Shown here piece by piece: positions 35,798 to 47,336 of a stretch of DNA of 64,000 bases. Location: positions 25,042,007 through 25,106,006 of the forward strand of contig NC_087070.1 in the NCBI RefSeq assembly GCF_963678635.1, in the 5' to 3' direction. A program made the position numbers and the translations under genes. The first letter of the stretch is position 1. Every line of letters starts with the position of its first letter. The notes below the pieces were generated by a model. It made no database searches. It was not told where the DNA came from and was given only the letters and a program-made list of their open reading frames with translations. This DNA comes from Symsagittifera roscoffensis. Its lineage: Eukaryota > Xenacoelomorpha > Acoela > Convolutidae.

Positions 35798-36037
35798 TTA
35801 AGTTTTAGGAATTGATTTGTTACCCCAGACTGTCAACCTGAATCCACACTCTAGCTCAAGTTCTCTTCTTGCCTCCAGTCTCAAGAGATCACCCATCGCC
35901 CTGGTTCGTCTTCGGAAGTAATAACTATTGGTTCCCAAGTTTTCATTTGCTAATACGCATACATCTATTCTTTCTGCTCTTATAATCTCAAAGCCTGATT
36001 CAGTATCATCACCACCTAAGATTCTCTGTTTCGGCAC
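35798..36037 (-). CDS. Unknown open frame inside 1.28-kb insertion-like segment
   Basis: A 79-codon minus-strand frame with protein-like charged composition, for example AERIDVCVLANENLGTNSYY and LRLEARRELELECGFRL. It begins at a GTG, since no ATG starts the frame; an upstream stop lies eight codons before it, so the start is uncertain. It could be an exon remnant of a captured gene or part of the mobile segment. No family recognised. Identical copy at 49,443-49,682. Confidence 0.25.
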   Translation of the reverse strand: MPKQRILGGDDTESGFEIIRAERIDVCVLANENLGTNSYYFRRRTRAMGDLLRLEARRELELECGFRLTVWGNKSIPKT

Positions 36038-36240
36038 TTCAGAATCTCTGTATCTACTTTAAATTCTCTGTTCAAGATAGATTCTTGGTTTAATTCTCTG
36101 TTGAAGACCTATCTTAAAACATCGGAAAACCTAGACCCTATCTTAATACATAGCCAGGGGTTCCGCAAACCTAATCCTTATCCTAAAACATCAAAGACCA
36201 CTGTCACCCTCCTGATTGCCTCGGTCAGAAACTATTTCAA
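36038..36240. repeat. Short degenerate repeats (ATTCTCTGTT and CCTATCTTAA types)
   Basis: ATTCTCTGTT or a close variant occurs about four times between 36,020 and 36,100. CCTATCTTAA-like words occur about three times between 36,110 and 36,190. This is low-order repetition next to the unknown open frame. Confidence 0.5.
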
Positions 36241-37439
36241 AATTACGTTTTGCGGGGGGATCGAAATATCATTATTTTGACCTGAAAAACGGTCTGTGAA
36301 TGGTCGGTTTTTTTGAAAAACGGAATATGAATATTAATGTAGATAGTATAAGTAGTAAAACTTATTAATCCTCCGGATCAGTTCAATATCCGAATTAAGT
36401 TGCTTGAATCGGAATTTTGCAACTCGATGAGGGGTCACTTCAGAGCAGTCACTTACATGCTCACCACACAATGATATCGTACTTTCTGTAGCGAAAGTGA
36501 TAAAAATTTATGTAACAATACCCAACAGTCGATCGTTGCTTTCAATGCTCCTTGCACAGGTTGATTGGTCTTCTTCTTCAATCACTTGACCCTTCCGGAT
36601 TGCTTGAAAGTTAGCATTTACATGCTGAAATACCCAAATTCTCCTACATTACAGATACAGAAAAAGCCAGTACAATTCGATTGGTACAATCAAACTTGAT
36701 TGTTATAAAAGAAAAAATGTAACAATAGCAAACGTGAAAGTCTCATCGTATCTTGCTAGGGAAGGTTGTTCTTCTGAATATAAACTTTTACTATTTTTAC
36801 TTTTTTCGGTTAGATTTTTTGGTTTTTTCTTGGTAAAATACTAGTTTTTGCGGTCTTGTATGTCTTTAGTTGACTTTGGTCATATACAGCTGAAAGATCG
36901 AAAACACTTCCGGGACATCATCCTTCACGATACAAGAATTTTTGGCGTTAATTAGGTTAAAAAGCTAAATGAGTGAATCCGGAAATTTTTGGACCACACT
37001 TCCGGCTGTCGTTTCAAAGCTTTATTGTGAGTATCCTCTCGGCGATCATGATGTACGATTAAAAATCAAGAACACCCCAAGAACAAATACCGACGGATAA
37101 TAAAAACTAGTATTCTAAAACAATTGGCCGGCGTCAAAAAAGAGCTTTAAGTGCTTTTGATCGTCTCCTCCGGAGCCATTACAATATGCGTGAGTCGAAA
37201 AGTCGGAAAATATCAAAATTTCTGAAATACCACAAAAGTTTTTTGTTGTTTCACGCAACTAAAAAACCATTAGAAATTCATAAATTAGGAACAAGTAATT
37301 TAAAACGTCAATAAACATACAGTATCAGATGGTTGTGAATCAAATCATTGACATTGAGAAAAGTAACCCCGCATACAAAGATCCAAAGAAAAAAATTGAT
37401 CTGATATAGGGCTACGGTTCTATTAAATCATTCTAATAA

Positions 37440-37730
37440 GCTGCATGTTTTGCCTTGGCTCTAGAAATCAAATTTTTTCAGAAAACTTGTATCAACTATG
37501 TTGCCGAGTACACAGCGGAGCTCGCAACATGTATTGCAATGGAGACGATCTGCCTGAGAAAAATAACGGCTCTGGCTTCTCTACACACCTGCTCAACATC
37601 ATGCAGAATTTTTGGATGAAAAATTCAGTTCTAGGGTTGGCTGCACACCGATCTTCGAAAGCTATAAAAATATCACATATTTGTAAAGAATTCTAATTTT
37701 TCAGTGAATGTAGTTTTTCGCCTCGACTGC
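37440..37730. repeat. Conserved 0.3-kb segment, copy 3 (split by SINE-like insertion)
   Basis: Third copy of the LYQLCC segment (frame at 37,445-37,696). Most differences from copy 1 are amino-acid changing. It is interrupted at CTGCTGCTG by the retroposon described next. Confidence 0.5.
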
Positions 37731-37733
37731 TGC

Positions 37734-37766
<33 letters not shown>

Positions 37767-37767
37767 G
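37731..37767 (+). repeat. (GTT)n microsatellite (retroposon tail)
   Basis: About ten GTT units, the reverse of the retroposon's AAC tail. It is one base shorter or differently ended in the duplicate at 51,375-51,411. This is one of very few differences between the 13.6-kb units. Confidence 0.85.
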
Positions 37768-38024
37768 TGGTTAAGCATCGTAGTTCCGTATGGATCTGGA
37801 GATAGGATGGCTAGTCCCACATTAGTTGTGCCAAAATTTCACAACCGCGAGGTTCTTCCAGGTCTCCAACCTGTCCGGAACTTCTTCCACTGATTAGGAG
37901 GTTTCATTGGAATCTTGTTCGCCTCGTAAAGGCACTCCTCTCGAACTGTCGTAGTTGTTGGTTAGTATTTTTTCTTTTTTCTTGGGTTTTTTGCTTAGTT
38001 TCTGTTCGAGAAGTCAGAAGTCAG
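37736..38024 (-). mobile_element. SINE-like retroposon with (AAC)n tail, minus strand
   Basis: About 290 bases inserted into the 0.3-kb segment. Read on the minus strand it ends in an (AAC)n tract, a tail type used by some SINEs and LINE-derived retroposons. The target sequence GACTGCTGCTGTGCTAGG is uninterrupted at 63,958-63,975 (and, with one change, near 8,344). Here CTGCTGCTG stands on both sides, giving a target duplication of about 7-10 bases. No clear A or B box is visible, so the class within retroposons is open. Confidence 0.68.
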
Positions 38025-39200
38025 CTGCTGCTGTGCTAGGGTTGTAAAATAAGACTCCGGTTTGCTCTAGAAGAAGCGAGAGAGTCAAAGACCACTATAT
38101 TCTTGCCATTCACCCAGAAACTTTACAGCGAGGGAAAAAAGAAAAATCACTATTGACGACTGGACGAAGTTAGTACTTTATGAGCTACAAGAGAAAAGGG
38201 GTAGTGGGTAACACCCAAGTTTTAAGATGGCAAATCGATAATGCGGTCAACAACATATGTACTAAAAGAGGTAATAGGTTTTTCAATGTTTTAAGACAGC
38301 TTACAGATTCCCTAATGTATTAAGATTCAAAACATTTCAAAATTTAGTTTTGGCGCCCGAACTTCCAAACTAGTTTTGTTGCCCATGTTTGCCAAGAGAA
38401 GCTCTTTCAATCCACTTCTTACATTTTGAGATACGTAAAAGCGATATTTTTCCTTGAAATACTCCGGGATGATAAGTTTCAGCAGTTTCACATTATAAGT
38501 TTCAATATTTTTTTGCAACAATTGAAATTTTTTAGTTTGCTTTTTGTTTTATACCTTGTAAACCCAAAACATTTTCTTTGTTCCACTTGAAATGTAAGGG
38601 TGGAAAGCAATTGTGAAATGGAAGTATAAATGCAGAAAAATTAAAGCGAAAGCTGTATTTAAAACCCCGAAGGGCGACGGCCGAAGCATAATCTCGCAAA
38701 ACTGACAAAAAAAAAGAAATGATGAGAAGATTTCCCAATCAGTACCCTGCGAAGGTAAGTGTGCCGCAGGCTCCAGCACTGATATTTTTCTAAGTAGGCT
38801 CTGTAAGAACTTGAGCACATGTAATGAGGAACACAGTACATGTTGTTTGGTTGAGTACAGAATCTTCCTCGCAATACAGAGTAATCACGCTGCTTTTGTA
38901 CTCGTCACCAATAAACCTATAGCTACTTTCTTCAAAATTTTTGTAATTGTACCGCCAAAGAAATAAGCCAGTTTAGTATAAATTTCTGATAGACGTACAA
39001 AAAATAAAAGATTTTAATTCAGTGAAAATTTCGTTTCGCCAGAATTTTTCGGAACATTTGAAACTTTTTTAATTTGCATTTTAATTTATACCTTGTAAAA
39101 CGCAAAAATATTTTCTTTGTTTCCACTTGAAATGTAAGTGTAGAAAACATTTGTGAAATGGAAGTATAAATGCAGTAAAACCAAAGCCAATAAAGAACAC
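38025..39200. other. Noncoding spacer, rearranged
   Basis: Pieces of the 8.4-kb, 9.5-9.98-kb, 7.28-7.67-kb and again 9.82-9.98-kb spacers joined in this order. The TTATAATCGA element is absent at 38,190. No gene supported. Confidence 0.5.
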
Positions 39201-39275
39201 ATGGCCGAGCGGTCTAAGCTAAGGTTCAAATCTAATTCGAGTCCCCTGGCATAGGTCCGATCCCACCATGGCCAT
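39201..39275 (+). other. tRNA-Leu/Ser-like sequence, copy C
   Basis: Same A box as the others; B-box-like stretch GGTCCGATCCC with one change. Not functional as tRNA. Confidence 0.5.
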
Positions 39276-39371
39276 ACGACCATTTAGTTGTTGACAGGAA
39301 AAGGGTTCGGTTGCTTTGTTTTTACTATTATTACGTAATATTTATGTAATAGTTATGAAAAACTTAGAGCT

Positions 39372-39500
39372 CGTATAAACGTGAAACGTAAGACTAATCA
39401 ATTTCGATCTTGTTTGACCTAGAAAAGACAGGTTTTTGTCTGCTAACTTTCGTGTATGCTGTCAACTATTGCTGCCAAAAATGGCCATATATGTGCTTCA
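39372..39500 (+). repeat. LTR-like repeat fragment (solo, truncated)
   Basis: About 130 bases matching the start of the BEL-flanking direct repeat. It is cut off at TATATGTGCTTC, where the right end of the 1.28-kb segment family (39,505) begins. No BEL coding sequence follows. Confidence 0.55.
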
Positions 39501-39504
39501 AAAA

Positions 39505-40965
39505 GTTAATAAGCTAAATCAGTGAATCCGGAAATTTATGGAACACACTTCCGGCTGTCGATTCAAAGCCTTATTGTGAGTATCCTCTCGGCGATCATGA
39601 TGTAAGATTGAGAACCAAGAACGCCCCAAGAACCAATACCGACGGATAATAAAAACTAGTAATCTAAACCAATTGGCCGGCGTCAAAAAAGAGCTTTAAG
39701 TGCTTCTCCAGAGCAATTTCAATATGCCTCTTGTAACATCGGGTCGACAAAATTGTAACTGTCTATTGGCTATCAGCCGATCCGCGCAAATTAAGTTAAG
39801 ATTATGAGAAAATGGTGAGCTCCTGACTGGGACTCAGTATGCCCAGACCACAAGGTCACTGCTAAAAGTAGGGCTGGTACTTTGTTATTATTAAGTTACC
39901 TTTTTACGATTATTTTTATTTTAAGTGGGATAATTACTCAATCCATCTGAGATCGGCCGACCCTCTACCTTAACCCGTAGTTTTTTTATCCGAAAAAGAA
40001 CTTTGCTGTTGAAAAACTAAATTCAGACCTTTCCAGGAGGCTAAAATTGTTAAAATTACAGTTATCAAATACAACAAAAACAAGTCAATGACAAGCTGGA
40101 TGCACTTACTGGATTTTACCTCCTAAAAATTGGCTTCATTTTGTTAAAACTTTTATTACTTTTGAGTACAAGCCAATAGTTTTTGAAAAACATTTCTAGG
40201 ACAAATCGAACCGAATCATCAAACACTCATTGAGTAGGGTAAAAACACCTGAAATTGATTGATAACTAATGTCCGCCAGCAGTTCATCCGGCAACAACAG
40301 GTGAATTGAGTGAATTTTTTTCTCGCCTTTTAGACTAACCTGCTTTTCACACTCAATGGTTGGGTAAAAACTACATGAAGCAAAAGTTTTGGTTAAGACC
40401 AAGAATATGGAAAATATAACGATGAAATAAAACTTTGATTTGATTCATTTCAATATGAACTAGCTCCGGAAAACAAAAAAAAACAATCTGAACGGAGCCA
40501 ACTTTTGATATCAAAATTTCCCACTTGACTTTGAAACAAGAAACTATTGATCAAGGAGGCTTAATGCTCGCCAGGATAAATTTGGATGGCAACGGTTTGT
40601 CATCTCGTGTAATAATCTAAGGCTCAAATTGACAAATCAGCAACTTTAATTTGCTTCTGGCTTTCGCCTAGACTCAACAAAATGCGGAAAACATAGAAGT
40701 GCTTGCGGAAAAAAGTCAGCAAAGATGGACGTATGGGCCTATTTTGTCTGAAAATTGCCATGAAATTCTCTTCGTGTTCAACTTTGGTTGAATATTTAAG
40801 GCAAAATGCTGCCTGCACGGATGTTTTTTCTGTTTCAAAGCCACGACACCTCTACAGAACGGAAGATGAGAAGCAACCCAACCGTTTGACTCTTGTACCA
40901 TGGACTGTTGATAGTCAGTTTTGGTGAGATGTATCCGTAGTTGACCAACTAATCACAAGTAGAAT
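39505..40965. other. Noncoding spacer, with right-end fragment of the 1.28-kb segment
   Basis: 39,505-39,600 is the right end of the 1.28-kb family; the rest corresponds to 5,900-7,280 (unit A). The frames seen here are shadows without counterparts of the same length in related copies. Confidence 0.5.
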
Positions 40966-41495
40966 AAGCGAAAGCTGTATTTAAAACCCCGAAGGGCGAC
41001 GGCCGAAGCATAATCTCGCAAAACTGACAAAAAAAAGAAATGATGCGAAGGTAAGTGTGCCGCAGGCTCCAGCACTGATATTTTTCTAAGTAGGCTCTGT
41101 AAGAACTTGAGCACATGTAATGAGGAACACAGTACATGTTGTTTGGTTGAGTACAGAATCTCCCTCGCAATACAGAGTAATCACGCTGCTTTTGTACACG
41201 TCACCAATAAACCTATAACTACTTTCTTCAAAAATTTGGAATTGTACCGCCAAAGAAATAAGCCAGTTTAGTATAAATCTCTGATAGACGTACAAAAAAT
41301 AAAATATTTTAATTCAGTGAAAATTTCGTTTCGCCAGAATTTTTCGGAACATTTGAAACTTTTTTAATTTGCATTTTAATTTATACCTTATAAAACGCGA
41401 AAATATTTTCTTTGTTTCCACTTGAAATGTAAGTGTAGAAAACATTTGTGAAATGGAAGTATAAATGCTGTAAAACCAAAGCCAATAAAGAATAC

Positions 41496-41570
41496 ATGGC
41501 CGAGCGGTCTAAGCTAAGGTTCAAATCTAATTCGAGTCCCCTGGCATAGGTCCGAGCCCACCATGGCCAT
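41496..41570 (+). other. tRNA-Leu/Ser-like sequence, copy D
   Basis: A box TGGCCGAGCGGTCTAAG and B-box-like GGTCCGAGCCC retained. The palindrome cluster follows at 41,628-41,705 and then the LTR-like repeat, the same order as in units A and B. Confidence 0.55.
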
Positions 41571-41704
41571 ACGACTATTTAGTTGTTGACAGGGAAAGGT
41601 TTCGGTTGCTTTGCTTTTACTATCATTACGTAATATTTATGTAATAGTTATGTAAAATTTTCACAATTATTACGTAATAATTTACCGAGCTCTTATACCG
41701 AGCT

Positions 41705-44460
41705 CGTATAAACGTGAAACGTAAAACTAATCAATTTCGATCTTGTCTGACCTCGAAAAGACAGGTTTTTGTCTGCTAGCTTTGGTGTATGCTGTCAACT
41801 ATTGCTGCTATAAATGGATAGCTTAATAATTGATATATGTGCTTCGAAACGTCATTTTTTCTACGTAAAATTTCCAAAATTTACGATAAATTTGTTTACT
41901 GTATTTATCCGATGATTTACAGTTCAATAAAAATCAGAACCAGTTTTGTCAATCAACCCGATCTACCTTAGACCCGAATGGCAAAATTGAGTTAGAAATA
42001 TGGTCCACCGACAAAATTGACGAAAATCAGATCGTTGGAACTATCAATTAGCCGAAAATTGTCATTCAACCAAAGGCGAACCGGACATTGAACCTTGTAG
42101 ATAAAAGCAAACCAGACTGATATAAAAATTGACGATTGTAGCATGAATACGAACATTAGCCATTTGACTAATCGGACGAAATTGACCACAAGAACGCTCA
42201 AGATACTCAAAAAAGCAAATGACTTGGCAGACCCAATGAGATAAGATCAGCCGATGGAGTCAAGTTATCCGGAGGTTTTATGATCCCCACTATTGGATCT
42301 TCAACGATACAGCCGAGACTCATTTTTTAACAAACCATTGAGCTCCAAACGGAAGTTGTGAGGTCTTTTCAAGTGTCCAGTGAGAGGCCATTTCAGGTGT
42401 CCGTGAGAGGCCTTTTCGGTTGTCCAGAAGGACGCTGTTTCAGGTGTTCAGTGAGAGGCCTTTTCAGGTGTCGAAACCCTTGTATGGAAGTAGACTGTGA
42501 TGTGAATGCTTTAAGTTCGATGCTGCGAGGAAAATAAGGAGTCACGAGAGTGAATTTTTAAAAAACTTGTAAGCCTGTAACTTGTCAAAACAGTAGTCTT
42601 TTCTCAAAAAAAGTTGTTGTGCTAATTTAAATTTCGATGAGTTTCATTATTATTGGTTGTTTTTATTTTAATATTGCCAACGGTGCTTAATGTTGATATT
42701 CATTGGATTCGTTCTTACACGAAAAATAGCCACTGATTAAACCAAAAAAAGCACAAAAAAAAACGAATTATAAATTCCAAAAAAAAAGAAACCCAAAAAC
42801 TTTAGTCAAAGCTAAACTTTTGGTTGAAACTGGACATATATAGTCAACTCTCAATAACCGGAACCCAAACCGACCCAAAAGACAATTTTTTGGCAAAAAA
42901 GAAAGGTTCCCAAATGTATAAGTTTTGTTGCCAACGTGATCAAAATCAGAAAAACAAAAAAAAATGGAACATTTTTTTCGCGAATTTTTCAAAAAAAAAA
43001 GGAAAAACATGCAAAATTTTTCAAAAAAAATGTGATAAACAGCCAGAAGAACCTATGCGTGGTATAACTTATCTTTTTGGTTGACCCGTAGCCTCACAAT
43101 ATTATTAAGTCAATCTCTTTGAGTTTCTTTTAATTCCGGTTTCTTCCGCGAAGGTGTTGGATTTTAAAAATCTAATCGACTTGATTGCACGTCTCCATTT
43201 GAAGGAAATTTGGAGAATCAGTGGTAAACAGTGGGATGACCTGTTTTGAGAAAACTTGACTGAAACTTTCCTCAGATGGCTTTCCGGTCTACCTATCTTA
43301 GGTCAGCTAACAATTCCGCGCTGAAATTATCCACCTGCAGTTGACAAAATTGAAATAAATATTTTTGGGGGTAGTTCGCAAGATGTCTTTTGTGCAGTTG
43401 GATATCTTCGCGCGCACTTTAGAAACTCAAAAGAACAAACTCTCCTCCATTGTGCGTAAGGCGCCAGTGGCGCCAATGAAGGCTATGTTTGTCCCTAAAC
43501 TAGAATTGCAAGCTGTCTCATTGGCCACACGCCTCAAAGAGGCTATCATTGAAGCACTTACCATGCCAATAAACGATGCCCTCATGTGGACAGAGAGCAG
43601 CATCGCACTCCAGTGGCTCCACTTGTCATCGAAGCAGCCAGTTTTTGTCGGAAACCGAGTGGGCGAAATTCTGCATCACCGGAAACAATCCCGCAGACAC
43701 GGCACCCGAGGTATTGCCGCCGAAGCTTTAAAAGGCAGCAGCTTGAACCAAAGTCCAAGCTTCTTAAGAACCCGTGACTGGCGTTTCTGTCCGAATGCTG
43801 AGGCTCGAAGCTCCCGTTGACGATGTTATTGATACCGCATCAAATTTCGTCAGCAACCAAACCCATCATCAATTGGCCTCGATACAGCTCGTATGTTAAG
43901 ATGATACCCACCGTAGCATTCATCCTCGGATGAAATCTTAAGTTCCGTCACTAACGTGAAGTAAAACTTGGAATTTTCAAACCTTTGGAGCTCGAAAATG
44001 CAAAAATGAAACTTAAGCTTCTTTCAAAAAAGGATGCATTCGCGTCAGAATTCAATTTTCTAATTTCTGAGAAACAAGTAAAGAATTTAAGCTCCATTGC
44101 AACATTCTCTCCCTTATTGGTGCTGGTGGTTTCTCCGGTCCACGGGCCTCAAAAGCCGTCTTTCTGAAATCGTATAAACACAAAACGTAAAAACAATCGA
44201 TTTCGTTGTGGCCTGAATTCTAAAAAAAAACAGGTTTTTGATTGAAGACTTTTGTGTTTGCTGTCAACTATTGCTGCAAAAAATTTGTTAGATTACTAAT
44301 TAACATACGTGCTTCAAAAAGCCATTTTTGATACGTAAAATTAACGAAATTACGACAAACTTGCTTACTGTTTTTATCCGATGATTTACGTTTCAATAAA
44401 CGTCAGAACCAGTTTTGTGTCAATCAACCCGATCTATCTTAAATTCGAACGAGCCAACTG
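41705..44460 (+). mobile_element. BEL/Pao LTR retrotransposon fossil with both LTR-like repeats, copy C
   Basis: LTR-like repeats at 41,705-41,990 and 44,171-44,460 flank 2.2 kb. Pol pieces: FLRWLSGLPILGQLTIPR (about 43,263-43,320) from the region before RNase H, then the RNase H area (43,365-43,690) with RKAPVAPMKAMFVPKLELQA, MWTESSIALQWL and FVGNRVGEIL. A further frame at 43,985-44,167 resembles the BEL segment before the integrase zinc finger. Much of a full BEL element is missing. Fossil, broken in several places. Confidence 0.87.
42363..42475 (+). repeat. Minisatellite-like repeat, about five units
   Basis: Units of about 24 bases around CAGTGAGAGGCC with TTTTCAGGTGTC. Roughly two more units than at 10,821-10,890. 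The later 1.85-kb duplication in the second 13.6-kb unit breaks inside the matching array (GTGAGAGGC). Confidence 0.65.
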
Positions 44461-45600
44461 AGGAAAAAATCTTCTTTGAATGGAAAAATTTCAGACGGCA
44501 ATTTTCTAATAAAAATGAAGGTTCAATTAAAACTTGCGAAAGTGAGAAAAAAAAATTAAAAATTTATTTCAACCTTTTTAATCCCCACAGGCTATCTGAG
44601 GAATATTGAAAAAGAATATTGAAAAAGCAGGTAATTTGTTCCACTCCATGGTATATTTGGCGATATTTGTCAGCTCCATACATTTTAAATCCCACTTAAT
44701 CTCTTATTCCCCAGGTTATGTCCCTTCTACTATTTAATTTTTCTTTAATTAATTACCTTTTTCCCATAACTATTTTACCGTTATTCGACAGTTGCATTGA
44801 AGCAGTTCACCAGGATTTAACCAATAGTACAATGCACTCATGTGTGATTAAAATTTCAAATTTGAAAAAAAATCATCCAATCGAAAATGCATGAAAATTT
44901 CTCTGAAAACTTGCAAAAACTGTATAAAATTAATTTAATCATCATTTTGCATCAAGTTTCAATTTTAAACTATAAAACATATTTGTTTGATCTTATTCCT
45001 TGCTACAATTAACTGGCAAACGTTCTCTTTTTGAAAAAAATACGGAGATAAATAGTTAAATTACATTGATAAATAATTGCTCACTGCATCGTATAATAAA
45101 CTCAGTCACAAAAAAGTACCTTTATTACTATAAAATTGCTCAGATACATAAAAATACCTGCTAAATTTAAACATGCACGTCTTGAATATTAGTCAAGTTC
45201 CTCCAAAGGAACCGAAAACGAAGAAATGCCGAATGAGTTTCGTAAAAACAACACAAATTATCCGTTTTTTTTTGGTAATTTTGGTGGAAACTTTGTCTAT
45301 ACTTTTTTTTGCTTAAAAAAAGCAATTTGACGGTTTTCTTATCAGTAAAAAATTTTGTCCAATCAAGCAATCATCACCCAATTCTCTTCTCTATCATTGC
45401 TTGGAGGTAGTTATTGCATTAATTTTCTTTGGTAGGTGAGGGATGTTATCACCTAGACATTATGATCCAATAAACTCAAATCTAAATTCAGGAATTCTTT
45501 CAAAAAATTGTAAAAACGACAAATTATACATTTTTTCTGCAATTGTTGCTTGATTTACATCTAAAAACAAAATATTTATCAATTGATAGTACATTTTGAC
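44461..45600. other. AT-rich noncoding spacer between BEL and gypsy remnants
   Basis: Counterpart of 20,221-21,230. A segment of about 177 bases (45,436-45,612) present here and at 60,932-61,108 is absent at 21,220, where GGTAG meets GGAAAACTGG directly. No gene supported. Confidence 0.5.
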
Positions 45601-47336
45601 TCCAATTTGACTTGGAAAAACTGGAGGATGAAATCTTCCGATATCCACTCATTTCAAAATTGATAAACACAACCCTCCAGCACATTTTGACTTCTGAAAC
45701 CCTTGCACCGGAGGAGGAGCTCAAAAGGGCTATAACAATCAAACACAGCATAACTTTACGGTCAGTGTTCCGGACACATAACTTGGATATCAAAAGAAAA
45801 CAAGAACAAAGAATGGCAGTAAGAAGCTCAAACGGAGCGAACAGGAAACAACTTTCTAAAAGAGACATCAATAAAAACAAAACTGCTATTAAAACACATT
45901 TACAGTTGAACAATCACCATCAATCAATTTTGCGGACGCACATTTGAAAATAGATACTTGAAAAATTGCCTTGCCATAAAAAAGAAGTGCAGCAAACAAA
46001 ATCACTTTGCAAAAACGTGCCGATCACAACAAATTAGCGAAATAACAAAATATTTGGATAAATCGGAAGGAGAATGCAACTTAGTAGTGGACGCATTTTG
46101 TTCGTGTGAAGAATTCAAAATTACGTCTGTACAAGCAAACATACCAGTGAATAAGAGAATCTTGAGGTAAGTGAGGGTTAGAAACAAAAAGAAAAAAAAC
46201 GGACATCGCACTCAGAAGAAGTACGAATAAAAAAGATAGTCCGGCTCAGAGATCCAAGTTTTAGCAAAATAAAATCACTGAATACCATAGTCCAAATCGA
46301 GAACCAGATAATCTAACTAACAGTTGGCAACAATAATAGAAATTATAGATAAAAACAGAAAATCAAGATTCACCCCGGCAGAGAAACGAAACTTGGCGGT
46401 CCCTTTTGTGGACTACAACAAACAACCGATCCTCACCTTTGGGACACTCAAGTAGACCTACGATCAGCAGGCTGGGAGGCGAAATGATCTAAGTTCTTAG
46501 TCACGGATAACTGGACCAGATGTGTAATGGGTCTGGATATCCCGGGTGAAGTGGGCATATCTACTATACAAACGCCGGCACCAAGGGAACATTCAACTAT
46601 CACGTGCTAATGTGTGAGCAGTCAGAAGGTTAGAAAAACAAATTTTCACAACAATTTTAGGATGTCTTTTAAGGAGAAGGAAATTCAAAAAACTGTTTTG
46701 TGATCTCAAAACTCAAATACCCCTGTGCCCAACTCAAGAAAAGGAGATGAGAACACCAATTCTTATACAGGACAAAGTACAGTCAAAAATGCAAAATTCA
46801 CCATCAGAAGATCACATTAAGAAACTAGACAATGAAAGTGATAGTTTTATTGGACCAATTGTAATTACAGTCGAAAAAAATGAACCAAAAAAACTTGCAT
46901 TAAATGCAAAGCCGATCAATCGGCAATTCTTAAAAAAACTATCAAATGTTGAATGTCGGTGAGTTGATAAATAGGGTGAGTCACATTGTCACAGAAGGAA
47001 AAACGGGCACGTTTTGCTAAACCGCATTTGACTTAAAATATGCGTACAGTTAATTGAAATCGACTACAGACACAGCTCTCTCAACTAGACAACTTCAGCA
47101 TCGCAGGCGGTAATGCTACATGAACATATAGATTCCTGGCCTGATTGCACGGTCTAGCAGATATGAAGGTCCAACATCAAAAGCCATGGATAGAGCGAGT
47201 AGTCAGGGTAAAAGTATATTCTGCTTTCAAGATGACAAACTCATTGTGTTAAAAAGGGAAGAATCAGAAATTGAAAAACTAGTGAACATTTGATCGAAAA
47301 AAATCTGTTATTAAAGATTTCCCATTGCAAATTCTT
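45600..47336 (+). mobile_element. Ty3/gypsy LTR retrotransposon fossil, copy B (cut by block junction)
   Basis: Gag-like frame 45,612-45,947 (LTSETLAPEEELKRAITIKH); zinc-knuckle-like stretch CSKQNHFAKTCRSQ in the frame at 45,958-46,170, typical of metazoan gypsy gag; a protease-area stretch near 46,500; and the start of RT in the frame at 46,747-46,962 with FIGPIVITVEKNEPKKLALN, the gypsy 'SPIVIT..K....LALD' block. The 13.6-kb junction ends it within RT. Fossil, broken in several places. Confidence 0.82.

Larger units (their letters stand above)
35770..37049. mobile_element. Unclassified 1.28-kb insertion-like segment
   Basis: In unit A the sequence GTTTTGATTTAT is followed directly by GATGTACGATT (about 5,880-5,900). 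Here 1.28 kb lies between the two. The right end (CCGGAAATTTTTGGACCACA through CTCGGCGATCAT) also appears alone at 39,505-39,600 and 63,183-63,297, so it is a repeat family with truncated copies. It carries a CCGGAA/TTCCGG hairpin near the right end. No convincing terminal repeats or target duplication were seen. It contains a minus-strand open frame at 35,798-36,037. Confidence 0.5.
38644..40965. repeat. Imperfect 2.3-kb direct duplication, first unit
   Basis: The sequence beginning AAGCGAAAGCTGTATTTAAA and running through the tRNA-like sequence into the LTR-like repeat occurs here and again from 40,966 (offset about 2,300-2,330). Units A and B have it once, in scattered form, so this duplication is specific to this branch. 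Confidence 0.75.
33692..47336. repeat. 13,645-bp tandem block, unit 1
   Basis: Begins in the RT element at GAGAGTCTCTGTGCACC (preceded by TCTT) and ends in the gypsy RT region at TTGCAAATTCTT. At 47,336/47,337 the sequence jumps back to GAGAGTC. The undisturbed gypsy sequence (AAATTCTTCGAAAATG) is at 62,826-62,840. Four bases (TCTT) are shared at the junction. Sampled frames are identical between units, with one visible base change (42,942 versus 58,438). Confidence 0.95.

Noticed and set aside
35770-37049. Helitron as an explanation for the 1.28-kb segment
   Set aside because: No CTRR at the right end and no 3' hairpin immediately before it in the required place.
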